A stretch of DNA of 64,000 bases. Source: Apus apus (Eukaryota > Chordata > Aves > Apodiformes > Apodidae). The stretch spans positions 111,897,706-111,961,705 of the forward strand of contig NC_067283.1 of NCBI RefSeq assembly GCF_020740795.1. The letters are read 5' to 3'. Each line of letters opens with the position of its first letter. Positions within the stretch are counted from its first letter, which is position 1. Position numbers and translations under genes: made by a program. Below the pieces are notes generated by a model. That model made no database searches. It was not told the origin of the DNA and saw only the letters and a program-made list of their open reading frames with translations. Shown here piece by piece: positions 11,590-20,829 of this stretch.

Positions 11590-12180
11590 TTCAGATCTGC
11601 TTCTGCTGGGATAGATTTCATTCTCTTCACAGTAGCTGGTATGGAGCTATGATTTCACTTTGTGCTGGAAACAGCGTTGATAATTCAGATATGTCTTCAA
11701 TACTGCTGAGCAGTGCTCACACAGCTTCAAAGCCTTTTCTGCTTCTCAGCCCATCGGCGAGCAGGCTGGGGGTGCACAAGTGGTTGGGAGGGGCCACAGC
11801 TGGGACAGCTGACCCCAACTCTCCAAAGGGATATTCCATGCCATCTGACATCACGCTCAGCAATTAACCTAGGGGGAAGGGGGGGATGTTCGGAGTGACA
11901 GTGTTTGTCTTCCCAAGCCACTGTTACACACGAGGGAGCCACGCTTTACTGGAGATGGCTGAAACACCTGCCTGACCATGGGAAGTGGTGAATGAATTCC
12001 TTGTCTTGCTTTGTTTGCATGCATGGCTTTTGTTTCACATATTAAGCTGTCTTTATCTCAACCCATGAGTTTTCTCACCTTCATCCTTTCGATTCTCTCT
12101 CTCCCCAGTCCTACCGGGAAGGTGCGAGCAATTGGCTGCGTGGGGCTTAGTTGCCATCTGGGGTTAAACCACAACAGATC
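11590..12180 (+). mobile_element. Avian ERVL-type LTR, 5'-truncated or diverged
   Basis: Recognised by several blocks typical of a common avian endogenous retroviral LTR: 'ccaaagggatattccatgcc' (11823-11842), 'cagcccatcggcgagcagg', 'catgggaagtggtgaatgaa', a 'ctgtctttatctcaacccat' block and the terminal 'ggggttaaaccacaaca'. It is in the same orientation as RNF138 and ends about 220 bp before the CpG island. The left end is not clear and I see no paired LTR or internal viral gene, so it is probably a solo or fragmentary copy. Confidence 0.75.
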
Positions 12181-12460
12181 TCCTGGTACTTAGAGGCATT
12201 CAATGTTTGCCTTCATGTCGTCTAAATAAAAAAAGGAATTTAGGGCAGTCATTGGCTTCTGCTCTGCTGTTCCCACTTTTTCTTAGGAAGACGCTGTTAT
12301 TTTTAGCTAACAGTAATCATGACAGAGCCCTGAGTAAGAAAACAGCGCCAGCATCCTCCACAGGATCACAACATGGTTCAGCCCTCATCCGCAAAGAGGG
12401 ACCTGAGCTTCACCTTCTTTCCCGACCGCGAGACCCGTGTCTCCTCGGCCTGGCTGGGGG

Positions 12461-12520
12461 GCAGGAGCCGGGTCCCGGGGGCAGGAGCCGGGTCCCGGGG
12501 GCAGGAGCCGGGTCCCGGGG
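12461..12520 (+). repeat. Three perfect copies of a 20-bp GC-rich unit
   Basis: The unit gcaggagccgggtcccgggg occurs three times in direct tandem without mismatch at 12461-12480, 12481-12500 and 12501-12520, followed by a partial fourth start (gcag). It lies at the upstream edge of the RNF138 CpG island. The identity of the copies suggests recent expansion. Confidence 0.97.
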
Positions 12521-12910
12521 GCAGCCTGACGGGCGGGCCCCGGCGCCCGCGGAAGGGGAGGGGAGCGGCTGCGGCCGCCGGGAGGGCGAGAGGGGCGGAG
12601 CGGGGAAGCCTCCCGGGCAGGGCGGGGCGGGGCGGGGCGGAGCGGATGGCGGCCGCCCAGCCGTGTCACGGCAGCCCCGCCGGCCCGGAAGGCGATCGCC
12701 ATGGAAACCCAGGCCCCGGTCCCGCCCCCGCCGGAGAGCGGCCCCGGGACGCGGTTGCCGCCGGGAGCTGCGGCGGGGCGGGCGGGCGGCAGCGGCCGGG
12801 GTGGCCTCCCTGCCCCCCGGGCAGCGGCGGGCGGAGCGCGGGGCGGGGGCGCTCCCCGGGCCGGGGAGGGCGGAGAGGCGGGCGGGGCGTGCGGCGCAGG
12901 CCGGGCCCGC

Positions 12911-12940
12911 TCCTCCTCCTCCTCCTCCTCCGCCGCCGCC
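12911..12940 (+). repeat. (TCC)7(GCC)3 trinucleotide run in the RNF138 leader
   Basis: Seven TCC units at 12911-12931 are followed by three GCC units to 12940. It lies 168 bp before the RNF138 start codon, probably within promoter or 5' UTR. Such runs are prone to length variation. Confidence 0.95.
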
Positions 12941-13107
12941 GGGTCTGGCACCTCCTGCCAGGTGCCCACCCGCCATCTTCTGCTGGGCCCCCCCGGCTCC
13001 GCGCCCGCGTCCCGGGGCTGCCCCTGAGGGAGCGGAGCCCGGCGCGGCTCGGCTCGGGGCTTGCTGCTCGTCCCCGATCCCGGCGGCCGCGGCCCTGACG
13101 TGTTGCC

Positions 13108-13220
13108 ATGGCCGAGGGAGGCGCGGCGGCAGCGGCGTGCTTCAGCGAGGATGATTTTTACTGCCCCGTCTGCCAGGAGGTGTTCAAAACGCCCGTGAGG
13201 ACGGCGAACTGCCAGCACGT
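13108..13220 (+). CDS. RNF138: RNF138 exon 1: start and RING first half
   Basis: It encodes MAEGGAAAAACFSEDDFYC then PVCQEVFKTPVRTANCQHV. The donor is CACGT|GTGGGT, splitting the valine codon exactly as at RNF125 exon 2. Translation beyond the donor is GC-rich intron, not protein. Confidence 0.92.
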
Positions 13221-16200
13221 GTGGGTATTGCCCCCCTCGCAAGCCTTCTCCTCGCCCCTCCCCGCCCCTCTGCCCTCTCACGCCGCCCAGCCCCGCGCCC
13301 CAGCCCGCAGGCCGGCGCCGGGCCTGCAGCCGGGACGGGGCGGGGCGGGGCGCGGCCCCCGCAGCTCCGCACCCGCCGGGAGCCGGCGGCAGGGCTGGCG
13401 TGTGCGGGGCTGCCCCGGCCTCCCCGCGGTCTGCCGGGAAGCCGCCCCCGGGAGCCAGCCCCGGGTGCCCGGTCCGATGGGGGCCGAGTTCCGCAGCCGG
13501 TGAGAGAGCATCTTCCACATCTCACCTCACTCGCTTTTCTTAGCTTTCCAGTTTCCTGTGCGTTTTCCAGCGAGGACCGTAGCTCAGTTGTTCTCTCCTG
13601 TCACTTCGTCCGTTGTGTGTTCCTCAGAGGGGCGTTTGTTTACCAAGTAGTACTTTGTTAGAAGATCAAAACCGCTTTGGCAGTCGGTAACGAGGAGGGT
13701 CGCGGGGAGAACCGCGGAAGTTCGTGAAGTGAGGTCTTGTGGAAAGTTGCTCAGTGAAGCTTTGCAGTGTTTTTGCCTCTGCTTGGGGCAGTAAACAGGA
13801 GTTCATTTGACAAGGTTTTCCGGTATCACGTGCCTCCGGTACTATTTAATCTCTCATTATCGGTCAGTCTGGTGCACAGCTCAGGAATACTTCCTTGACA
13901 GCAAATACTGAGATCTCTACCTAAAGTGCAACGCCAAGTTCCACTGCTTTCTGTGTACTTCATAAATGCTGTTACTTCATTTTGCTTATATCTACTTCAT
14001 GAAGAGTTTTATTCTGTAGACTGTTACTTTGGTATATCTTCCTGATAATCACCCAGCTCTCTTCAAGGACAAAGTGTCTTAACTTTCTTGGCTTTGCTGA
14101 CCTATGTTTGTGGTTAACTTTTAAATTTAGGTTTTGCAGGAAGTGCTTCCTGACAGCTATCAGAGAAAGTGGAACACATTGTCCTCTCTGCCGGGGGAGC
14201 GTGACTAAAAAAGAAAGAACATATCCCAAAAGGGCTCTAGATGTTGAAAACAGTATGAAGAAAGCTTCTGGGGGCTGTAGATGCTGTGAGAAGCAGGTAG
14301 AGTAAAACTTTATAAAAAGTTTAATACATTTTTCTTATTTTTGACCAGACACACTTCTACTGTGTGTCATTCTTGTCTTGGAGATACAAAGCCTATAGCA
14401 GGTTGAACTTGCCTTTCTTTGTGTGGCTTGTGAATATGCTAGGCAGGCAGTGCCTGCTAGATACACTTAACAGATGTGATCTTGTATTGCCTATAAGGAC
14501 TTTTTAAGTGTCGTGCAAGCTTTCCCCCAAAACAATGTGAAAACTGGATATAGCTATAAAACAATGTGAAAACTGGATATAGCTATAAAACTGCCAAAAG
14601 AAAAATTAGACAACTGAAAGTTGCAGATAATACGGAAAACCTCAGAAACTTTCACTGTGGAAATGAAAGTTCTTAGAGCTACTGCAAGATGTAATTTAAA
14701 ACAAAAAAAGACAGGTTGATTACACTTGGCGTACATACAGTTGTCTGTAAATTCTCCCTGTCCCATCATCTGTTGTCCATTCCCATCATTCCCTCCATTC
14801 CCTTCATAAAGGGGTCATTATTTTCAGAACATTGGGTGAAATGTTCACCCCCACTGAAATAAAGAGTAATCTCTCTTCTGATATAAATGGATACAGGATT
14901 TCAGTCACACATTTTGTTTACATCAAATTGCATCAAATCCAGGTAGTTGTCTTCATGTTTATGTTTCGTTTGGGACTTAGTTCTACCAGTGTGAAGATTA
15001 GCACTTTCTGGAAGCTGAGCTGCTTGCTTTGTTCCACATGATTCATTAGGATGAAAATGTAGGAGAAAGAAACAATAACAAGTTGATAAACTGGAAGAAA
15101 GAACCAAACGGATCTCCAGAACAATGTTCATGGAATTTAAGCACAGGCACGTGAGATGTCATCTTGTTCAGCCTGTAAAGGTGTAAGCACTTTCTGACAG
15201 TGCTGTTGGACCTGAAATTCTGACTTTGGGCATGTCCAGCACAGCTGTCTCCTGATAAATCTAAGGAACTCATTGTCTTGCCTCCCATTTAAGCAGGACA
15301 GGTAGCCTTAAGTTGGTGTTCATTCACCTTTTTTTTTTTTTTTTCCCCTCAAAGAGAAAAGTTACATAGTCTCAGGACACGCCTAATGCAAAAACATTTT
15401 GCCCTGTGTAAAGTAACAGCAGGCCAGAGAAGACTGAAGGAGCAGTGTTGTTAATCTCCTTGTGGCCTTGCTCTGTTGTAGCTCATCAGTCATTGATCAT
15501 GGATCTGGGCGGTGTAGTTCCTATGGCTCTGTTACAGTGAAATGGAGTTTACTCACATCTTTCACCCCTGAGAGAGCTCTCTTAGTTGCCTGTTTGTTGT
15601 GAGCTTGGGGCATGGGAACATTCTCCAGTCTCACAGAAGCTCTATGGAAAAAGGAAATGAAGATCTGTTGGGGAAGAAAGTGTTTATGCCGAGAGGGGAA
15701 ACAGGAGTTCTGATTTCAGCTGCATATGATGTCTAAACTCCTGCATGCATTGCTTTCTGTTGGCAGAATATCTCTTCTTCTATCCCAGGATTATTTAGTA
15801 TAATTTCAGTAACTTGGCATTTCATTTGCAGGTTAGATTTTCGTGGATGAGACAGCATTATAAAACATGTAAGAAGTATCAAGATGAATATGGTGTTTCT
15901 TCTATTATTCCAAATATACAGATTTCCCAAGATTCAACAGGGAACAGGTAATCAGGGTGCATCTTCCTCCTCCCTCTTTCCCCAAGGAAAATTATTTTTT
16001 TTTCCAGGGTATGCCTTCTTTTTGCAGTAATTATTGTCTGTGGTTTTGTGCTTCAAAAAATGACAGTTTTTGCAGGTCTTTACTATTTGCAAACAGAAGA
16101 AACCCTTTCTACGTGATGGTTTGGAATATCTTCTAGGGACTCTTCTAAAAAGCATGTAGTATTTGTAGCTTGCATTCCTTGCCTTGACAGCTTTTGAGCA

Positions 16201-19200
16201 GCTTACCTTGTAACAGTTTCCATAATATTTAGCCCCAGGGAAGTTTTCTTCTCTTTTTATTCCCCACCACCCTTTTCCTAAGTCTGTTTTGGTGGTTTCA
16301 AAACATTACTGTGCAAACGTTTTCTTTCTGATTTATTTTGAACTGATCTCTTATGAAACATATAAGGAACTCCAGTATGTTACACACCATAAAATACAAA
16401 TGCCACTTACCACTTTTTTCAGGCAGTAAAAGCTAAACAACTTTCTCTTTCGAATGGTCTTACTGATATATTTCATTTGGTTTAGGATTTTTGCTTATTT
16501 TTGCATACCTTTTTTACATACTGGTTTCATAGGACTTTATTATATATAGCCTGTCTTTTATTTACTTTGGTTTGGCATTTATTTCGTATTTTTAGCAGTC
16601 TGAACTTCTCTGTATTTGGTTTTCAACCCATCAGTTTATTGAAAGCAGAAGTTAAAGCTGTTACCATAACTATTTGCAGCAAAGTTTCAGTGAAGTGTCT
16701 GGATATTGTTATATCGCTGTTTATTGTTTATGCCACAGTAGAATACCTGTGCTTAAAATAGTAAAGAAGTATACAAAAATGTATTGTGACCAGATTTGTG
16801 AATGTAAATATTAATGTTTTTAGGATGATCAGAATATCTAATCAGTTTTTTCTGGTTTAGCTAGAGGGGTACGTGTGGTAAAATTTACTTCCTAAAATGT
16901 TTTGTCACTCTTACTGTAGGTGACAGTTTATTTTGTGGACAGCATAAGAAAATTTTTCTTGCCATAGTCAAAAGTTGTAAATTATTTGTGTAAACACATG
17001 GCAATTAAATGCCTATTTACATAGTCCTAAGTAAAAAAAACTGAGGAAGTGCTACTTGTCTTACATTCACATAGTTCAGAATGCCTTTTAGCTGTAATCT
17101 CCAATACATTTCTTGTTGACTAAATGTCTGCTGTCTTGCATGCCACTTTCCTGTAAAGTTGTCTAGTATTCCACCAAGGGTCACCATGGTAACTAAATAT
17201 TGAGACATACCTTGATTGAAAGGAAAAGTTGTGAGAGTTAAAATATGTGCCATTTTATGTTTTGCCTTGAAATTAATAGGATTTAATGGAGATATATCGA
17301 TACATGTGGTTTTTTTTTTACCTGTTACTGTTAAATTTCTAAAACTAGTGGAGTAAAATGATCTCAATTTTCTTTTTTTTTTTTTCTCTTTACTTATAGT
17401 AGCAGGAGTGATACAATATCTGATAATGGCGAGATGGCTAATAATCAAATACTTCAAGGAGAAACAAGGTAAGCTGCTTATTTTTATGTACTTACTATTA
17501 AAGTAGATCCAGGCAATGATAGTGCAAGCTTCTACTAACTTGAAAAAAAACCCACCCACAAACACCTACAACAAATTGTATTAAAAAACCCTGTAGTTTC
17601 TTCTGCATTTGCATTTATACATTAGAATTTGGGTTTTTTTCAGTACTTTCCTGAAGGATTTGAACTAAAAGCTGCTACCAGTGAGTTAGAGGGTGCAATT
17701 GCAATTGGAACAAAAGAATTTTCTGAAGTCCAAGTCTCAGAGGAATGAATTTAGTTGTACAAATAATAAATGTGGTTTAAAATGGTAATTTGGAACTCTG
17801 TTAGGTTTACTGTTGTGTCATTGAGGATGGGAGTTTTGTTATCAAATTAGGGTAAATAATGACAAGATAAGAGATTAATTAAGCTTTCTGTAACACTACT
17901 TCTAAAACTCTTTTCTGTTTAATACTGTATTTCTGTTTACAGTGGACATCCTACCTTCAAATGCCCCCTGTGTCAGGAAGCCAATTTTACCAGACAGCGT
18001 TTGCTGGATCACTGTAATAACAGACATCTCTATCAGATAGTTCCTGTAGTAAGTAGAGTTGCTTATGTATGCTTCTTATGCTACTTTCATTATAATTATG
18101 TGAACAATTTTAAATGTGCAGTAGCTAGTCTATGTCTGTGAACATCACTGTGGTCTGAGAAAGATAAACTCAATGTAGTGCGTTTAACTTGAGGAGTGAC
18201 TTTGATTTGAAAATGTTTCTTGTCCAGCTGCTTGTCAGTTCTAAGGCATTTCTGACTTTAGCAGTCTCATTTATTTTGATGTGAGACAAAATCAGTTTTT
18301 CACTTACCCTGACATTTATTTAGCAATTCAGAACTGTTTCTTTGAGCCCCATTTGCAACTATTGGTTCATGTGAAGCCTAGAGTTACTTGAAAAGTAATC
18401 TCAGGTAATTAAAAGGAACAAAGGAGAAAAATCTGTTTGGCTTTCTATTATTTTAATCTATATAGTCTGTTATTTTTTCTTTGGACTTACTTGGTCATCT
18501 TAATTGTATGAAAATTAGAGCTACAGAGATGGTTAGGAGACTGGAGCATCTCTCTTACGAGGAAGGACTGAGCAACCTGGGTCGACTGAGAGGGGATCTT
18601 ATCAATGCTTGTAAATATCTAAAGGGTGGGTGTCAGGAGGATGGGGCCAGTCTCTTTTCAGAGGCACCCAGCAAGAGGATGAGGGGCAGTGGGCACCAAT
18701 GGGAACACAGGAAGTTCCATCTGATCCTGGGGAAAAGCTTCTTTACTGTGAGGGATGATAGAGCACTGGAACAGGCTGCCCAGAGAGTTTGTGGAGTCTC
18801 CTTTGGAGATACTCACAACCCACTTGGATGTGATCTTGTGCAACCTGCTCTAGGTGAACCTGCTTTAGCAGGGTGGGTTCCTTCCAACCCCTAACATTCT
18901 GTGATTCTATGAAAATCCTCCCAAACAATAAGTAGGATGTAGTAATCACTTTCTTTTCTAAGTTTTAAATAACAGAAATTGACAAAGAAAGTGCCAGACA
19001 GGCATAGTTATCCTCCACTCCTAAGAGAAACACTAAGAAATTTGGCAAGTTGAAATGTAATTTTCAGATGTTGCATGATTGAGATAAAGAACACTTAGAG
19101 CTGTGACTTTACGTAAAGACCTCTGATGTATTTTGGTAGTGGATGAGTAATAGACTAGTTATTCCTGCAGAACCTGTCCTTAATGCATTCTCTATTACCA

Positions 19201-20829
19201 ATAACTTTTTTTTTTTTTTTTTTATTCTCTCTCTTTCCCTTTCCCCTCCAAATTCAGATCTGTCCTATTTGTGTATCTCTTCCTTGGGCAGATGCTAACC
19301 AGGTTACTAGAAATCTTGTTAACCATCTAAATCTAAGACACCGGTTTGACTACGCAGAATTTGTGGTAAGCTTTTTCTTCTCTGGTGTGTAGGGGAATAA
19401 ATAAATGGTAACTTCTTTCTCTAAATTAAAATGCCAAATAAAAAAATCTGTAACAAACTTGTTAGTGCTCTGGACATGATATGTTCCTGCTCAAAAGTAG
19501 ACCTGTCTGTTCTTAAACTTGCTGTTACCCACATGAAGTGCTACTGGGAATAGGTGCTGTCGACAGTTAATTTCTGCTCCATACTGATAATTTAAGTCTA
19601 GCTTAGTGTTCTCAATCTGAACTATTTGTTCCTCCAGAAGAGTTTATTACTGCTGCTTCTGGGGAAAATAAAATAGATGCTATGTGTTCTGTTGGCATTT
19701 CTGACCTTTTGTGGTGGAAATAGCTAAATAATAATTTCCAGGACTCAAAGTGCAGCTTGACTAGCTGGTACTGCTGCTGTGACCTCTGACCTCTATGGGA
19801 GAGGGGTGCAATGTGAAAAAAGATGTCACTGAATCATTGTTCTGGTTGCCTTCTTTCAAGCTCACTTTGAGTAAATGGCCTTAGAGTACTTGCAGAGCTG
19901 CATATACAGGTGCAGTCAGTGGATGGATTGTAATTCAAGCCAACCAGTTGGGTTCTGCATGTGGGTTGAGAGAGTTTGTGTCGTAGATTCTGCAAAGTTT
20001 GACAGGCTTTGGGGCACACTGCTTGAGCTCTGTGTGGAACGAGCAGGGTGTTTGAGGCATAGGCAGCCTTAGTGGTTAAAGACAGCAAAGATGATGCATG
20101 TTTTTTGCGTTGAGTCTTCTGGGACAAAGGCATGAAGGGCAAGGAGATTGAAACAGGGGTTTAAGCTCTTTGACATGAGTACATCTTGCATGTTTGAGGA
20201 TGTAAAACTGGTGACTGGAATTCTGATTTGGGGGAGCTGCCAGAATTTCACTAAAAAGGTGTATTACTGTGGCATATTAACAACTTAAAATAGAGTTCTT
20301 CAAAAGTAGCAGGGTTAGCTACCCATCTTTTGTGATGTATGTTTACTTCCTCATTTTAAGCAGCATATTCTCAACAACCTATGATTGCTGTTGTCTGAGG
20401 ATCACATTCTGTTTTTATTAATGGCGGATGTTATGGCTGATTGGAAGCCCTGTTGTAAGAATTGCATTGACGCAGTCAGGTTTCCTGAGCTGGCTATTCT
20501 GTAGTGTAATTGAAGAAGATGAACCCTTCTGCTTAATGAGCCTTGTCCCACTCATCTGATTCTTTTCCTGTCTCATGTATCTCTTGGTTAAATAAAAGAT
20601 AGTGAGCAACATAAACAATCATCTAGTGGATATTAAAGCTGAAGAGCCTTAATCTAGGTGCCAATTTCTATGTTAAAATGTGGAAAATTAATTATTAAAC
20701 TAAGGTCTATGGTACATCTTGAGTATTTGTCCATTTTGATGATGTTTTCATTTTGTTTAGAATCTTCAGCTTGATGAAGAAGCCCAATATCAAAATGCAG
20801 TTCAAGAATCCTGTCATGTGAACTTTTAA
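13108..20829 (+). CDS. RNF138: RNF138, E3 ubiquitin-protein ligase, complete
   Basis: CDS join: 13108-13220, 14131-14296, 15832-15947, 17400-17468, 17943-18048, 19258-19365 and 20761-20829. All phases agree. The total is 747 nt, 248 residues, against 245 in human. The order is RING C3HC4 (Cys19, 22, 35, His37, Cys40, 43, 55, 58), C2HC finger (Cys87, 90, His102, Cys106), two C2H2-type fingers (162-183, 192-218) and a C-terminal UIM (about 227-243). All zinc ligands are present, unlike in RNF125 next door. In mammals RNF138 is recruited to DNA double-strand breaks by its fingers, ubiquitinates Ku80 and CtIP to promote resection, and also acts in Wnt/NLK and inflammatory signalling. The start ATG has a strong Kozak context (tgccATGG) and lies in a CpG island. 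The N-terminus has a short alanine run (residues 6-10). Confidence 0.95.
13221..14130 (+). other. RNF138 intron 1
   Basis: The first 300 bases belong to the CpG island and contain more GC boxes near 13336-13350. The rest is ordinary intron with no repeat I can name. Confidence 0.85.
14131..14296 (+). CDS. RNF138: RNF138 exon 2: RING second half and C2HC start
   Basis: The acceptor is aatttag and the donor is CAG|GTAGAG. It encodes FCRKCFLTAIRESGTHCPLC followed by RGSVTKKER and GGCRCCEKQ. All second-half RING ligands are intact. Confidence 0.95.
14529..14586 (+). repeat. Perfect 29-bp tandem duplication in RNF138 intron 2
   Basis: The 29-bp unit beginning aaaacaatgtgaaaactgga occurs at 14529-14557 and again at 14558-14586 with no mismatch. 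Exact identity in an intron points to a recent duplication. Confidence 0.97.
14587..15831 (+). other. RNF138 intron 2, remainder
   Basis: Only a poly-T run at about 15331-15344 and unassigned intron sequence are seen. Small open frames here show no domain. Confidence 0.7.
15832..15947 (+). CDS. RNF138: RNF138 exon 3: end of C2HC finger
   Basis: The acceptor is tttgcag and the donor is ACAG|GTAATC. It encodes VRFSWMRQHYKTCKKYQDEY and then GVSSIIPNIQISQDSTGN, close to human RNF138. It provides His102 and Cys106 of the C2HC finger. Confidence 0.95.
15948..17399 (+). other. RNF138 intron 3
   Basis: A+T-rich intron with no identifiable repeat or gene. A reverse-strand open frame of 182 codons at 17017-17565 spans exon 4 and has no recognisable domain. 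Confidence 0.7.
17400..17468 (+). CDS. RNF138: RNF138 exon 4: polar linker
   Basis: The acceptor is acttatag and the donor is ACAAG|GTAAGC. It encodes SRSDTISDNGEMANNQILQG between the C2HC and C2H2 fingers. This linker is the least conserved part compared with human, but length and phase (2 to 2) fit. Confidence 0.85.
17943..18048 (+). CDS. RNF138: RNF138 exon 5: first C2H2-type finger
   Basis: The acceptor is tttacag and the donor is GTA|GTAAGT. It encodes SGHPTFKCPLCQEANFTRQR then LLDHCNNRHLYQIVPV, with ligands Cys162, Cys165, His178 and His183. Confidence 0.95.
18512..18911 (+). mobile_element. CR1 LINE 3' fragment, sense, in RNF138 intron 5
   Basis: Contains the typical CR1 3' region: 'agatggttaggagactggag', 'gaggaaggactgag', 'gaacaggctgcccagaga' and the terminal 'ctgtgattctatg'. 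About 400 bp, moderately diverged, 5'-truncated as usual for LINE insertions. Confidence 0.93.
19258..19365 (+). CDS. RNF138: RNF138 exon 6: second C2H2-type finger
   Basis: It follows an 18-base poly-T run and a pyrimidine tract ending aattcag. The donor is GTG|GTAAGC. It encodes ICPICVSLPWADANQVTRNL then VNHLNLRHRFDYAEFV, with ligands Cys192, Cys195, His213 and His218. Confidence 0.95.
19366..20760 (+). other. RNF138 intron 6
   Basis: Nothing recognisable beyond ordinary intron sequence. Open frames on the reverse strand here carry no domain. Confidence 0.7.
20761..20829 (+). CDS. RNF138: RNF138 exon 7: UIM and stop
   Basis: The acceptor is ttttgtttag. It encodes NLQLDEEAQYQNAVQESCHV then NF and TAA at 20827-20829. 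The LDEE...A...S pattern is the ubiquitin-interacting motif, nearly identical in spacing to human RNF138. Confidence 0.95.
   Translation, partial: NLQLDEEAQYQNAVQESCHVNF

Larger units (their letters stand above)
12400..13520. promoter_or_regulatory. CpG island, RNF138 promoter and exon 1
   Basis: Base composition changes abruptly to very GC- and CpG-rich. It includes a run of overlapping GC boxes (GGGGCGG) at about 12618-12640, followed by an ATGGCGGC YY1-like motif at 12646-12653. No TATA box is evident, as expected for a housekeeping gene. The transcription start is not determinable by eye. Long open frames here on both strands result from the scarcity of stop codons in GC-rich DNA. Confidence 0.85.

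Noticed and set aside
12207-13154. Long open frame across the CpG island, + strand
   Set aside because: Composition is Pro/Gly/Arg/Ala as expected from GC-rich DNA lacking stop codons; it overlaps the RNF138 start in another frame.
13221-13503. Read-through of RNF138 exon 1
   Set aside because: A consensus donor at 13221 and an exact homologous exon 2 at 14131 show this part is intron.
12385-13518. 377-codon open frame on the - strand of the CpG island
   Set aside because: Same compositional artefact; no domain and no splice or promoter context.
17017-17565. 182-codon reverse-strand frame over RNF138 exon 4
   Set aside because: No domain, A+T-rich, and antisense to a confirmed coding exon.
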